The notes below the pieces were generated by a model. That model had not been told where the DNA came from, searched no databases, and saw only the letters and a program-made list of their open reading frames with translations. Of a stretch of 64,000 nucleotides of DNA, positions 26,891 to 38,600 are shown piece after piece. The DNA lies in NCBI GenBank assembly GCA_963709505.1, contig CAVPXC010000033.1, forward strand, positions 1 through 64,000, read 5' to 3'. The translations under genes and the position numbers were made by a program. This DNA is from CAVPXC01 sp963709505. GTDB lineage: Bacteria; Chloroflexota; Anaerolineae; JAAEKA01. The first letter of the stretch is position 1. Each line of letters starts with the position of its first letter.

Positions 26891-27961
26891 ATGGACAAAT
26901 CAATGGCCACGCCAGTACGAACATCTATCGTCGGCGCATCCGGATACGGCGGCGGCGAGCTGCTACGGCTGCTCTTGCAGCACCCGAACGTCGAAATCGC
27001 TCAGGTGACTTCCGAGTCCAACGCCGGCAACTACGTGCACAGCGTGCATCCAAACCTGCGGCCAGCAGCCGGAAGTGGACGCCAACCGCTGCGCTTCACC
27101 AGCGCGGCGGAGCTGGCCCCCTGCGACGTCCTCTTTCTGGCTCTTCCGCACGGCGAAGCCCAGCGGCGCATCGATCACTTCGCCGGCCTGGCCGAACGCA
27201 TCGTCGACCTCTCCGCCGACTTTCGTCTCAGCGACCCTGGTACGTATGCACGCCGCTACGGAGAGCCGCATGCCGCGCCCGACTGGCTGGGGCGTTTCGC
27301 GTACGGCCTGCCCGAGATGAACCGCGAGACCATCCGCCAGTCACGATACGCCAGCGGCGTCGGCTGCAACGCCACCGCCTCCATCCTGGCGCTACTACCA
27401 TTCATCCGTGCTGGTTTGCTGCGCGATGATCGCCCCATCGTCGTCGACATCAAGGCCGGCTCCTCCGAGGGCGGCGCATCGCCCAGCCTCGCTTCACACC
27501 ACCCAGAGCGCAGCGGCGCGGTGCGTTCCTTTGCGCCAACCGGGCACCGGCACGAGGCTGAGGTCGTGCAAGCCCTGGGCCGCGAGGACGTTTATCTTTC
27601 GGTAACCTCCATAGAGCTCGTGCGCGGCGTCCTGGCCACGGCCCATGGCTGGATCAAGCCCGGCCTAAGCGACAAGGACCTCTGGCGCGCCTACCGGGCG
27701 GCCTATGGCCAGGAGCCTTTCGTGCGCATCGTCCACGAGCGCGGCGGGATCTACCGCCACCCTGAGCCCAAGCTGCTGGCCGGCACCAACCTGGCGGACG
27801 TAGGCTGGGACATCGATCCACAGACCGGTCGCCTGGTCGCGCTGGCCGCGATCGATAACCTGGGCAAAGGCGCGGCCGGCAGCGCGGTGCAATGCATGAA
27901 CCTGATGCTTGGGCTGGAAGAGACGGCGGGGTTGCAGTTTACGGGACTGCATCCGGTGTAA
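26891..27961 (+). CDS. lysY: LysW-aminoadipyl-6-phosphate reductase (ArgC family)
   Basis: A 356-residue NADPH-dependent reductase of the ArgC/LysY family that makes the LysW-bound semialdehyde. The Rossmann motif IVGASGYGGGELLRLL starts at residue 13, the catalytic Cys is in YASGVGCNATASIL near residue 157, and the catalytic-site His lies in APTGHRHEAEV. The length is as usual. The starts ATG 26891 and 26903 both lack a clear Shine-Dalgarno sequence, since the spacer is a repeat. Gene order W-X-Y-Z-J is that of the LysW pathway. Confidence 0.94.
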   Translation: MDKSMATPVRTSIVGASGYGGGELLRLLLQHPNVEIAQVTSESNAGNYVHSVHPNLRPAAGSGRQPLRFTSAAELAPCDVLFLALPHGEAQRRIDHFAGLAERIVDLSADFRLSDPGTYARRYGEPHAAPDWLGRFAYGLPEMNRETIRQSRYASGVGCNATASILALLPFIRAGLLRDDRPIVVDIKAGSSEGGASPSLASHHPERSGAVRSFAPTGHRHEAEVVQALGREDVYLSVTSIELVRGVLATAHGWIKPGLSDKDLWRAYRAAYGQEPFVRIVHERGGIYRHPEPKLLAGTNLADVGWDIDPQTGRLVALAAIDNLGKGAAGSAVQCMNLMLGLEETAGLQFTGLHPV

Positions 27962-28003
27962 ATAATGAGTGATGAGCGGTGAATGATGAGTACCGAAGGC
28001 GGA
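27960..28003. repeat. Short GATGAGT/GATGAGC heptamer run
   Basis: ATGAGTGATGAGCGGTGAATGATGAG-like seven-base units run from the lysY stop into the ribosome site of lysZ. It is a one-armed, short member of the GATGAAT family at 30150, 46938 and 47905. Confidence 0.6.
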
Positions 28004-28009
28004 GAGATG

Positions 28010-28864
28010 ATGAAAGTATTGGTTGCAAAGGTCGGCGGCGGTGTTGGAGTCAACCTGGACGCGGTGTGCGCTGATGTGGCAGCGCTTGTGGCAAGCGGCC
28101 AGCCGATTGTGTTGGTACATGGCACATCGGCTGCAGCCGATGCGCTGGCGGAGAAGGCCGGTGTACCGGTACGGCAGCTGACTTCGCCTTCGGGCCACGT
28201 CAGCCGCCATACCGACCCGGAGATGCTGGAGATCTACGTGGCTGCAGCGGCGGGCCAGGTCAACAAGCGGATCGTAGCCGCGCTGCAAGGGCTGGGCTGC
28301 AACGCCGTGGGCCTGTCGGGGGTCGATGGCCGGCTGCTGGTGGCCGAACGCAAGAATGCAGTGCGGTCGGTTGAGGCCGGCCGCCAGCGCATCGTGCGCG
28401 ATGACTACACCGGCAAGCTTGTCTCCGCCAACAGTGGCCTGCTGCAGCTGCTCTTAAGCGCGGGGTACGTCCCCGTGGTGGCGCCGCTTGCCTTGGGCAC
28501 TCACGCCGAGCGGCTTAACGTGGATGGCGACCGGGCTGCAGCATTTCTTGCCACCTCGCTCGGCGCAACCACTCTGCTTATCCTCAGTAATGTGCCGGGG
28601 CTGCTAGCCAGTTTTCCCGACGAAAACTCCCTTGTGCGCCACGTAGCGCCGTCACAGCTGGACTGGGCCGAATCCTTGGCGCAAGGCCGCATGAAAAAGA
28701 AAGTGCTGGCCGCTCGCGAAGCGCTGTCCGGCGGCGTGACCCAAGTCATCCTGGCCGATTCGCGGCTGACAGAGCCGATCCGCACGGCGCTGGCGGGTGG
28801 TGGGACGTGGATATCACAGCGAATCGAGTGGACAACGAATGCGGAAGCCGGAGAGACTCGTTGA
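28010..28864 (+). CDS. lysZ: LysW-aminoadipate kinase LysZ
   Basis: A 284-residue amino-acid kinase of the acetylglutamate-kinase family that phosphorylates LysW-bound aminoadipate. The glycine-rich VLVAKVGGGVG opens the protein, followed by IVLVHGTSAAADALAEKAG, RHTDPEMLEIYVAAAAGQVNK, PVVAPLALGTHAERLNVDGDRAA and the Lys-rich GRMKKKVLAAREAL. The ATG at 28010 is chosen with GGAGAG about 6 bases upstream; 28007 is equally possible. Frame and length are intact. Confidence 0.93.
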   Translation: MKVLVAKVGGGVGVNLDAVCADVAALVASGQPIVLVHGTSAAADALAEKAGVPVRQLTSPSGHVSRHTDPEMLEIYVAAAAGQVNKRIVAALQGLGCNAVGLSGVDGRLLVAERKNAVRSVEAGRQRIVRDDYTGKLVSANSGLLQLLLSAGYVPVVAPLALGTHAERLNVDGDRAAAFLATSLGATTLLILSNVPGLLASFPDENSLVRHVAPSQLDWAESLAQGRMKKKVLAAREALSGGVTQVILADSRLTEPIRTALAGGGTWISQRIEWTTNAEAGETR

Positions 28865-28977
28865 CATCATTGAGAACCGTCCTGAAAGTATGCACTGTGA
28901 CATTCTACCCAAACCCTCCGCCCTCCGTGTTCGTTGTTCACATGGGAATCCGCTTGTGATATCCCCACCGCACTACC

Positions 28978-30146
28978 ATGAACTCCAGACATCATCACCC
29001 TCGAATCCGCCCACACTTCCGGCGTCTACCCGAAGCGTCCACTCGCCATCGTCCGTGGTAAAGGGGCGCAGCTATGGGATGCCGAAGGAAACGAATACAT
29101 CGACTGCGTCGGCGGCGATGGGCGCGGCCAACCTGGGCCACGCCCATCCCGCAATCGTATCGGCCATCAGCCAACAGGCCGGCCAACTCATCACCTGCCC
29201 CGAGATCTTCTACAACGACCGGCGCGCCGAGCTGCTGGCGGCACTGGCCAACGTAGCTCCTGCCGGCCTGAGCCGCGCGTTTCTCTGTAACTCCGGCGCC
29301 GAGGCGGTCGAGGCCGCGATCAAATTCGCCCGGCTGAGCACTGGCCGCCGCGAGATCGTGGCCTGTATGCGCGGGTTCCACGGCCGGACGATGGGCGCGC
29401 TGTCGGCCACCTGGGAGCCGAAGTACCGAGAACCGTTCGAGCCGCTCGTGCCTGGGTTTGCCCATGTGCCCTACAACGATCTGGCTGCGCTGGATGCTGC
29501 TGTCACGGACTCGACCGCAGCGGTGCTGCTGGAAGTCGTCCAGGGCGAAGGTGGCGTGCGGCTCGGCGACCCGGCTTTTCTGCTCGGCGCGCAACGCCTC
29601 TGCCGAGAGCGAGGCGCGCTGCTGATCGTTGACGAAGTCCAAACCGGCTATGGCCGCACCGGCGCCCTGTTTGCCTGCGAGCATCTTGGCCTGGCGCCCG
29701 ACCTGATGCCCATCGCCAAGTCCATGGCCGGCGGCCTGCCCATGGGCGCCTGCCTGATCGGGCCACGCGTCGGTCCGATCGAGAAGATGACCCATGGCAG
29801 CACCTTTGGCGGCAATCCGCTGGCCTGCGCCGCGGCCTTGGCGACGCTGCAGGTCATGCTCGATGAAAACCTTCCCGGTCGCGCGGCCCGTTTGGGCGCA
29901 TATCTACAGGAGCGCCTGCGCTCGATCCGATCACCCTTGATCCGCGAGGTACGCGGCCTGGGCCTGCTCGTAGGCGTCGAACTCAAAACCAAAGTTACCC
30001 CCATCCTGCAAGGCCTCCAAGCTCGCGGCGTCCTTGCCCTGCCCGCCGGAACCACCGTCCTTCGCCTGCTGCCGCCGCTGGTGATCGAGCAGAGCGATTT
30101 GGAGCGGGTGGTGGAGGCAATCGAGCAGCAGCTTGCTCTCTCCTGA
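28978..30146 (+). pseudogene. lysJ: LysW-aminoadipate semialdehyde/ornithine aminotransferase LysJ (frame broken near start)
   Basis: A class III PLP aminotransferase of about 390 residues, converting LysW-bound semialdehyde to LysW-lysine. The long intact part has ANLGHAHPAI, FLCNSGAEAVEAAIKFAR, GFHGRTMGALSAT, LLIVDEVQTGYGRTG with the PLP-binding Asp, the Schiff-base Lys in PIAKSMAGGLPMGA, and THGSTFGGNPLACAAA. The N-terminus from ATG 28978 (ITLESAHTSGVYPKRPLAIV, GNEYIDCVGG) lies in two other frames, with single-base breaks near 28990 and 29120. The body is undamaged, so sequencing indels are likely. The 113 bases before it show no clear feature. Confidence 0.88.
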
Positions 30147-30149
30147 AAC

Positions 30150-30292
30150 GCTGAATGATGAGTGATGAATGCGGAATGCGGAATGCGGAATTTGGCCGCT
30201 ACTTAGAATTCCACCATTCTGCACTCCGCACTCTGCACTCCGATCACTCTGCACTCCGCATTCATCATTCATAATTCAGCATTCCCTCCCGG
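30150..30292. repeat. GATGAAT/GCGGAAT heptamer palindrome
   Basis: Left arm of ATGATGAGTGATGAATGCGG-type units, right arm of CTGCACTCCGCATTCATCA-type complements, with a centre around AGAATTC. It ends 9 bases before the homocitrate synthase ATG. Confidence 0.9.
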
Positions 30293-30300
30293 AGACCCCC

Positions 30301-31455
30301 ATGTCCCTAGAAAACTACCACATCATCGAATCGACCCTACGCGAGGGCGAGCAGTTTATCGGCGCCCAGTTTACGCGTGAGCAGAAGATCCGCATTGCCC
30401 ATGGCTTGGACGGATTTGGCGTCGAGTATCTGGAACTCACCTCGCCACTGGCGTCGCCCGGCTGCTTGGACGACATCAAGACGATCGTCGGTTTAGGCCT
30501 GCGCGCGCGCATCTTGACCCACATCCGTTGCCACAAGGACGACGCCAAGATCGCACTCGAAACCGGCGTGGACGGGCTGGACGTCGTAATCGGCACCTCG
30601 TCGCAGTTGCGCCAGTTCAGCCACGGAAAGAGTATCGACGAGGTCATCGACGTGGCGGCCGAGGTGCTGACCTTCATCCGCAGCCAGGCGCCAAACATCG
30701 AGCTGCGCTTCAGCACCGAAGACTCCTTTCGCAGCGAAGAAAAGGAATTGCTGCGGGTTTACCTGGCCGTCGACAAGTTGGGCGTGGTCAACCGGTTGGG
30801 CACAGCGGATACCGTGGGGATCGCCACGCCCACCCAGGTGTTACGGCTGGTCAGCACGTTGCGCCGCCTGACCACGGCGGACATCGAGTTCCACGGCCAC
30901 AACAACTCCGGCTGCGCTGTGGCTAACGCATTCGCGGCGCTGGAAGGCGGGGCAACCCACATCGACACCACCGTTCTGGGAATCGGCGAACGCAACGGCA
31001 TCACTCCCCTCGGCGCGTTCGTGGCCCGCATGATCACCTACGACCGGGCCACGGTGTTGCGCAAGTACCGCCTGCCGCGGCTGCGCGACCTCGAGCTGAT
31101 GGTCGCCGACATGGTTGGTGTGGACATTCCGTTCAACAACTGCATCACCGGTTTCAGCGCTTTCACCCACAAGGCAGGAATCCACGCCAAGGCGATCATC
31201 AACACGCCGGAGACCTACGAAGCAATCAATCCGCACGACTTCGGCATGAAGCGGTACATCTCGATCGCCCACCGCCTCACCGGTTGGAACGCGGTCAAGG
31301 CTCGTGCTGAGCAGCTTGGTCTCGACCTGGACGACACCCAAATCAAGGCGCTGACCCAGCACATCAAGGCTCTCGCCGACGAGAAACCGCTGGGGTTGGA
31401 CGATGTGGATGAGTTGTTGCATACGTGGGGGAATGGTAGATTGGTAGATCGGTAG
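30301..31455 (+). CDS. Homocitrate synthase
   Basis: A 384-residue DRE-TIM metallolyase that condenses acetyl-CoA with 2-oxoglutarate, the first step of the aminoadipate pathway. IIESTLREGEQF opens the barrel with the Arg-Glu motif; the metal-binding HGHNN is in DIEFHGHNNSGCAVANA; GIGERNGITPLGAF and THKAGIHAKAI are typical of homocitrate synthases rather than isopropylmalate synthases, and the short length lacks the LeuA regulatory domain. The last residues (NGRLVDR) and the stop are from the octamer repeat. The exact acyl preference is inferred from context. Confidence 0.93.
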   Translation: MSLENYHIIESTLREGEQFIGAQFTREQKIRIAHGLDGFGVEYLELTSPLASPGCLDDIKTIVGLGLRARILTHIRCHKDDAKIALETGVDGLDVVIGTSSQLRQFSHGKSIDEVIDVAAEVLTFIRSQAPNIELRFSTEDSFRSEEKELLRVYLAVDKLGVVNRLGTADTVGIATPTQVLRLVSTLRRLTTADIEFHGHNNSGCAVANAFAALEGGATHIDTTVLGIGERNGITPLGAFVARMITYDRATVLRKYRLPRLRDLELMVADMVGVDIPFNNCITGFSAFTHKAGIHAKAIINTPETYEAINPHDFGMKRYISIAHRLTGWNAVKARAEQLGLDLDDTQIKALTQHIKALADEKPLGLDDVDELLHTWGNGRLVDR

Positions 31456-31545
31456 ACTGGTAGATTAATAGATTGGTAGATTGGTGGCGACAGTGTGCCC
31501 AATCGACCAGTTTACCAATCAATTAATCTACCAATCTACCCCCGG
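31432..31545. repeat. GATTGGTA octamer palindrome
   Basis: GGTAGATTGGTAGATCGG-type units (starting inside the homocitrate synthase gene and supplying its stop) and ACCAATCTACC-type complements on the right. Same family as 20175-20384. Confidence 0.92.
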
Positions 31546-31554
31546 AGGTAACCC

Positions 31555-33663
<2,109 letters not shown>

Positions 33664-33756
33664 GACCCTCCGGCTTCCGAGTTCTGAGTTCTGAGTTATG
33701 AGTTACGAGTTGCCTGTCACGCACTACTGCGCACATACGAAGGATACATTGTACCC

Positions 33757-35103
33757 ATGCCAACTATCTGTCTGATCCCTGGCGACGGTGTAGGCCAGGA
33801 AGTTATCCCCGCAGCGGCGCGCGTGCTGGCTGTGATTGTGCCGGATTTCAAGTTTGTCGAGGCCGAGGCTGGCTGGAGCTGCTTCGAGCGGCACGGCACG
33901 GCCTTGCCCGAGGCGACGCTGGCCGCGGTAGCCGCGGCGGACGGTACGCTCTTTGGAGCTACTCAATCGCCGATCAACCCCCTCCCCGGCCCTCCCCCTG
34001 CGAGGGGGAGGGAGTCAGATTCCATCCTCAGCACTTCCCCTTGCACGGGGTCTGACTCCCTCCCCCTCGCAGGGGGAGGGCCGGGGAGGGGGTTCTACCG
34101 CAGTCCGATCCTCACCATGCGCAAACACTTCGATCTCTACGCCAACCTCCGTCCTGTCAGCAGTCCCGACCTAAGAGGGCGCGCGCCTGACGGCATTGCT
34201 CCCCGCTCTCCGCTCCGCGCTTCCCCGGTTGACCTGCTCATCGTCCGCGAAAACACCGAGGGCCTCTACGCCGGCCGCGAGCGCCTCGAGGGTGACACCG
34301 CCATCGCCGAGCGCGTCATTACCCGCCGCGCCAGCGAGCGCATCGCACGCGTCGCCTTCGACCAGGCAAGGCAGCGTGCCCAGCGACGCCCTCCGTCATT
34401 GACAATTGACAATTCACAATTCACAATTGACAATTCCTCTGTTACCATCGTCCACAAAGCGAACGTGCTCAAGCTCACCGATGGCTTGTTTCGAGAAACG
34501 TGTCTCGACGTCGCGAGAGAGTACCCCGATGTGACGGTGAATGAACTACTGGTAGACGCTGCAGCGATGTGGCTGGTAAGGGATCCTGCTCGTTTCGACG
34601 TGATCGTCACCACCAACCTGTTCGGCGACATCCTGTCCGACCTGGCGGCCGGGCTGATAGGCGGGCTGGGCGTCGCGCCGTCGGCCAACGTTGGCGCGGG
34701 GCGGGTAGCGGTCTTCGAGCCCGTGCACGGCAGCGCGCCCGATATCGCCGGCAAGGGCATCGCCAACCCGGTCGGTGCAATACTGAGCGGCGCGATGCTG
34801 TTGGAACACATCGGCCGGCCAGATGCCGCGCAACGGGTACGCCAGGCCGTCGCGGCAGCCCTGGCCGATGGCATCATGACGCCCGACCTAGGCGGTACGG
34901 CGACGACCGACCTGGTCACGAACGCCGTCATCGGACACTGTAGTCTGCCGAAACATCCACTACGAAGACTCGGGGCTGACTCTCGTAAGCGCCAGATAGC
35001 GCAAAAAAAGCTGTCCGAGTTCTTTCGAGACTCGCTGCTCGTTGATGCCGACCTGGATCTGATCCAGGACAAGAGCCTACCCAGGGATAACATCGATCTA
35101 TAA
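33757..35103 (+). CDS. Homoisocitrate dehydrogenase with repeat-encoded insertions
   Basis: An NAD-dependent beta-decarboxylating dehydrogenase making 2-oxoadipate. Core motifs are LIPGDGVGQEVIP, the substrate segment YRSPILTMRKHFDLYANLRP, VRENTEGLYAGRE, HKANVLKLTDGLFRE with the catalytic Lys, and TTNLFGDILSDLAAGL with the metal-binding Asp residues, then HGSAPDIAGKGIANP. It is 448 residues against about 335 usually. The excess is a Pro/Gly-rich loop from the perfect palindrome at 33976-34094, a short loop from AATTG heptamers at 34389-34437, and some 54 extra C-terminal residues after NAVIGH. Whether the enzyme is active with these is open. Confidence 0.88.
   Translation: MPTICLIPGDGVGQEVIPAAARVLAVIVPDFKFVEAEAGWSCFERHGTALPEATLAAVAAADGTLFGATQSPINPLPGPPPARGRESDSILSTSPCTGSDSLPLAGGGPGRGFYRSPILTMRKHFDLYANLRPVSSPDLRGRAPDGIAPRSPLRASPVDLLIVRENTEGLYAGRERLEGDTAIAERVITRRASERIARVAFDQARQRAQRRPPSLTIDNSQFTIDNSSVTIVHKANVLKLTDGLFRETCLDVAREYPDVTVNELLVDAAAMWLVRDPARFDVIVTTNLFGDILSDLAAGLIGGLGVAPSANVGAGRVAVFEPVHGSAPDIAGKGIANPVGAILSGAMLLEHIGRPDAAQRVRQAVAAALADGIMTPDLGGTATTDLVTNAVIGHCSLPKHPLRRLGADSRKRQIAQKKLSEFFRDSLLVDADLDLIQDKSLPRDNIDL
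33976..34094. repeat. Perfect 44-bp inverted repeat inside homoisocitrate dehydrogenase
   Basis: Positions 33976-34019 and 34051-34094 are exact reverse complements over 44 bases (CCCCCTCCCCGGCCCTCCCC and on), with a 31-base centre. The whole is read in frame without stops. Confidence 0.93.
34389..34437. repeat. In-frame AATTG heptamer repeat inside homoisocitrate dehydrogenase
   Basis: TTGACAATTGACAATTCACA-type units are translated as SLTIDNSQFTIDNSS between two conserved blocks. The same heptamers form the intergenic repeats at 2876 and 13433. Confidence 0.85.
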
Positions 35104-35117
35104 CAAGTAATGACAAC

Positions 35118-36731
35118 ATGAACGACTATCTGGACGCCAATCGTACCCTCTGGAACGCATGGACCCAACTCCACGCCGAGTCGCCGTTTTACGACCTGCC
35201 CGGTTTCAAAGCCGGCAAGAGCAGCCTGCGTAGGATCGAACAGGCTGAGTTGGGCCACAAAGTCGACGGCAAGACCCTGCTCCATCTGCAGTGTCACTAC
35301 GGCCAGGACACCCTATCGTGGGCCAGGAAGGGTGCTAGCGTAACCGGTGTGGACTTTTCGCCGGAGTCCATTGCCTTGGCCCGCAGCCTGAGCGAGGAGC
35401 TAAACATCCCGGCGACGTTCATTTGCTCGGAAGTCGCGCGCCTGCCTCATGCGCTGACCGGCCAATTCGACATCTTCTTCACGTCCTACGGCGTGTTGCA
35501 TTGGCTCTCGGACCTCCGACGCTGGGGCGAAGTAATCGCTCATTTCCTCAAGCCCGGAGGAATCTTCTATATCGTCGAGGACCATCCGTTCATGCGCAAC
35601 CAACCACTCTCCACCTTCCACCCTCGCCTATCCTCAGAACCGGCGAGCCAGGGTCCAACCTCCGCAGACCTCCATCTGCTCCACTCTCTGCTGCAAATCC
35701 CCTCCCTCTCTGGTCAAGAAGCAGCCGCTTCGGTGTTTCTGGCCGGCTGGATGGCCGAGCACGGCATGCGGGCCTTTGTCGACGCCGCGGGTAACGCCGT
35801 CGGCATCCTCGACGGCGGGCCAGGACTCGATGGCCAGACAGCGCAGGATATCGTTCTGCTCGGCCACATCGACACGGTCGGCGGCGACGTGCCGGTGCGA
35901 ATCGAGGACGGCAAGTTCTATGGTCGCGGTGCGGTCGATGCCAAGGGGCCGCTGGCGGCCTTTGCTGCCGCGGCCGCTCAGGTCGGGCCGCAGCCCGGCT
36001 GGCGCATTATCGTTATCGGCGCGGTCGAGGAGGAGGCCGCCACATCCAAAGGCGCACGCTTCGCGGCGACCCAGTACCGGCCCGCGCTCTGCGTCATCGG
36101 CGAGCCCAGCGGGTGGAATCGGGTGACCCTCGGTTACAAGGGCCGGCTGTTGGCTCACGTTACCGTGCAGCAGGCGATGGCCCATTCCGCCGGGCCTGAC
36201 GCATCCATCTGCGAGGTGGCGGTGAATCTCTGGAATCGCGTGCGCAGCCGCATGGCCGAGATCAATTCAGGCCAGGAAAGAGTCTGGGACCAGATACAGC
36301 CCTCTCTGCGCAGCTTTCATTCCGAGACCGACGGCCTGCAGGAGACCGCCCGGATGGTGCTGAGTTTTCGCTTGCCGCTGAACGCTGGGCCGGAAGCCAT
36401 CCAGGCCGAGCTGCTGGCGCTGACCGGCGAGGCCGAACTGCGCTTCGAAGGCGCCGAGGCTGCGTTTCGCTCAGACAAGAACAATCCTTTGGTGCGCGCC
36501 TTTCTGGCTGCCATTCGCGGCCAGGGCGAGCAGCCGGGCTTTCTACTCAAAACCGGTACCGCAGACATGAACGTGGTCGGCCCTGTGTGGCACTGCCCCA
36601 TCCTCGCCTATGGTCCCGGCGACAGCACTCTAGATCACACTCCGTACGAGCATGTGGAGGTCGTCGAGTGGCAGCGCGGTGTGTCGATTCTGACAGACGT
36701 GTTGCGACGCCTGACGGCGGCCGGTCTTTAG
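35118..36731 (+). CDS. Chimera: truncated SAM methyltransferase joined to LysW-lysine hydrolase LysK
   Basis: A 537-residue protein. Residues 1-165 are the front of a class I methyltransferase (motif I LLHLQCHYGQDTLSWARKGA, then VTGVDFSPESIALAR and YGVLHWLSDLRRW), cut off after EDHPFMRN where such enzymes normally continue. Residues about 185-537 are an M20-type metallohydrolase, LysK, which releases lysine from LysW: LLGHIDTVGG, YGRGAVDAKGPLAAF, GAVEEEAATSKGA, CVIGEPSG, KTGTADMN and DHTPYEHVEV. The join at about 35605-35630 is CCACTCTCCACCTTCCACCC, the right-arm heptamer sequence of the spacer repeats. LysK may also have an own start inside; none is obvious near 35660. Confidence 0.85.
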   Translation: MNDYLDANRTLWNAWTQLHAESPFYDLPGFKAGKSSLRRIEQAELGHKVDGKTLLHLQCHYGQDTLSWARKGASVTGVDFSPESIALARSLSEELNIPATFICSEVARLPHALTGQFDIFFTSYGVLHWLSDLRRWGEVIAHFLKPGGIFYIVEDHPFMRNQPLSTFHPRLSSEPASQGPTSADLHLLHSLLQIPSLSGQEAAASVFLAGWMAEHGMRAFVDAAGNAVGILDGGPGLDGQTAQDIVLLGHIDTVGGDVPVRIEDGKFYGRGAVDAKGPLAAFAAAAAQVGPQPGWRIIVIGAVEEEAATSKGARFAATQYRPALCVIGEPSGWNRVTLGYKGRLLAHVTVQQAMAHSAGPDASICEVAVNLWNRVRSRMAEINSGQERVWDQIQPSLRSFHSETDGLQETARMVLSFRLPLNAGPEAIQAELLALTGEAELRFEGAEAAFRSDKNNPLVRAFLAAIRGQGEQPGFLLKTGTADMNVVGPVWHCPILAYGPGDSTLDHTPYEHVEVVEWQRGVSILTDVLRRLTAAGL

Positions 36732-36778
36732 GAGTGAACTGGGGGGTGACTGCGCAATGCAGCCCCGCTCAATCTGGT

Positions 36779-36807
36779 TTGACAGCACCCTTTATGTAGC
36801 CTATACT
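36779..36807 (+). promoter_or_regulatory. Sigma70-like promoter before the lipoprotein gene
   Basis: Perfect TTGACA (36779-36784), 17-base spacer, TATACT (36802-36807). The start codon of the next gene is about 100 bases downstream. Confidence 0.75.
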
Positions 36808-36913
36808 CAAATCATGGGTCATGGGCCCATTTGGAAGACACCCTTGTCGCCCACCCGGGGAACTCAAGGCCCCATTTGTCATCCAACCGAACGCACGGAA
36901 AAGGAGAAGCAAG

Positions 36914-38580
36914 ATGAGAGTACCGAGAGTGTTCAATAGCAAGACGGCCGCGCTGCTGGTCGCCGTCTCGATGATCAGTTTTTTGGCGGCCTGCTCGCTA
37001 CCCTTGCCTGGCTCGAAAAAACAGGCAGTAACCGAGACGCCGGCAGCGGCAGCGCTGGCGCCGGCCCAGCCCGTCAACGAGCCAGCGCCCAGCGGTCCCA
37101 CCGCCAGCTTCGGCGGCGTGAGCTTCGCACTCGATCCGGCCATTGCTGCCTCAGCTAGTGGTGCGACCATGCCTGACACCAGCGACCCCAGCGCGCCGCC
37201 AGAGATCGACAAAGGACCGGCGCGGATCGAATTCGGCTTTGACGGCTACACCGGCCCAACTAACACGATCCCGGCCCTTGTCTACGTCTACAACCTCGTA
37301 GATTTGGCAGGCAAGCCAGAGGAGCCGATGGCAAATAGCCTGGCAACTCTGCTCCAAGAGCGGCCTGATCTGGCCGGTCAGCAGCAGCTGCCCTTCCTGC
37401 CCACTGTCAACGCGGGCCAGGGGCTGCACGTACGTGAAGCCTACCGCGATTTCGCCAATGGCTCCGGCATCGAAACCATCACCATGTATGCCCAGGAAGC
37501 ATCGCCGATCACCGCTGACCGGCTCTGGTACACCTTTCAGGGCTTGACAAGCGATGGACTGAGTTATGTAGCGGCCGTCTTCCCGTTGAGCACCGATCTC
37601 TTCCCTGTTGAGATTCCTGCCGACTTCAACTACGACGAATGGTTCGCCGAGTACGACAAGTACATGGCCGACGCCAAGAAAGCTCTGGCAGACGCGCCGG
37701 CCGACCGGTTCACCCCTGCGCTTGACAAGCTCGGCGCGCTGGTGCAGTCGATCACCGTGCCGCCTGGCCTTTCGATTGTCGCGCCGGCGGCGGCCAAACC
37801 GGCCTCGGCTGGCTTCTCTGGAACGTTCACCGCGACCTTGCCGGCCGCCGACACCCCCGGCCGCGCGATGACAATGACGCTCAACCCGGATGGCACTGCA
37901 TCCATGAACACCGACTACATGAACGGCCAGCCGCCGATCTTCGAGACCGGCACCTGGCAGGACAATGGCGATGGTACGGTCACAACCAGCTTCACCCAGG
38001 TGGGCGAGAACGTGCTGGCCACGCCGGACGTCGTCACGTTCGCCCAGGAGGACGGAGCGCTGGTGGCCGTGACGTATGATCCGGAGGCCTATGGCTCACA
38101 GGGCTTCACGTTGCAAAAGAGCGGCGAGGCAGTTGAAGTGCACCTGCGCCCACCGAACTGGTCACTTCCACTGAACCGATCACTCCCGCCGAACCGGCTG
38201 CGCCAGCTGTTTCGGCTGTTCCAGGTGCGCCAGCTGAGATCACCGGGATCGCAACCTGGGAACTCCAGGATATCCGCCGCTCGAGCGGTGCGACAATTCC
38301 GGTCGTCAACTCCGCCAAGTACACGTTGCAGCTAGGTCCCGACGGCTCCGTCGCGATCGTGGCCGACTGCAATACGGGTAAGGGTACCTACGAGATCGAG
38401 GGCAACGACATCACCTTCCAGCTAGGCTACACCAAGATGATGTGTCCTTCTGGCTCGCTTTTCAACCAATTCGCCAAGTATCTCGAGTATGCTGACAGCT
38501 TCACGGTGGAAAACGGCAGCCTGGTGCTATCCTATGGCAACGGCGCCGGTACGATGACCTTCGCGCCGGCCGGCCAGTAG
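36914..38580 (+). CDS. Large lipoprotein with C-terminal META-like domain (one frame break)
   Basis: A secreted lipoprotein: the signal segment LLVAVSMISFLAACS ends in a lipobox. Residues 50-300 form a domain I cannot name (RIEFGFDGYTGPTN, LPFLPTVNAGQGLHVREAY, FQGLTSDGLSYVAAVFPLS). Next is a beta-rich part with TMTLNPDGTASMNTDY that resembles META/lipocalin-like repeats. After a Pro/Ala/Thr-rich linker a second such domain follows (WELQDIRRSSGATIPV, QLGPDGSVAIVADCNTGKGTYE). The frame breaks once near 38138, inside the linker; joined, the protein is about 555 residues. AAAGGAGAAG precedes the ATG at 36914. A role in the envelope is inferred only from export. Confidence 0.75.
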
Positions 38581-38600
38581 ACGCATCCACGTCGCACTCT

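Noticed and set aside
25877..31455. Arginine (ArgX-type) rather than lysine pathway
   Set aside because: Homocitrate synthase, homoaconitase and homoisocitrate dehydrogenase in the same run are specific to the aminoadipate route. Dual use for arginine cannot be excluded.
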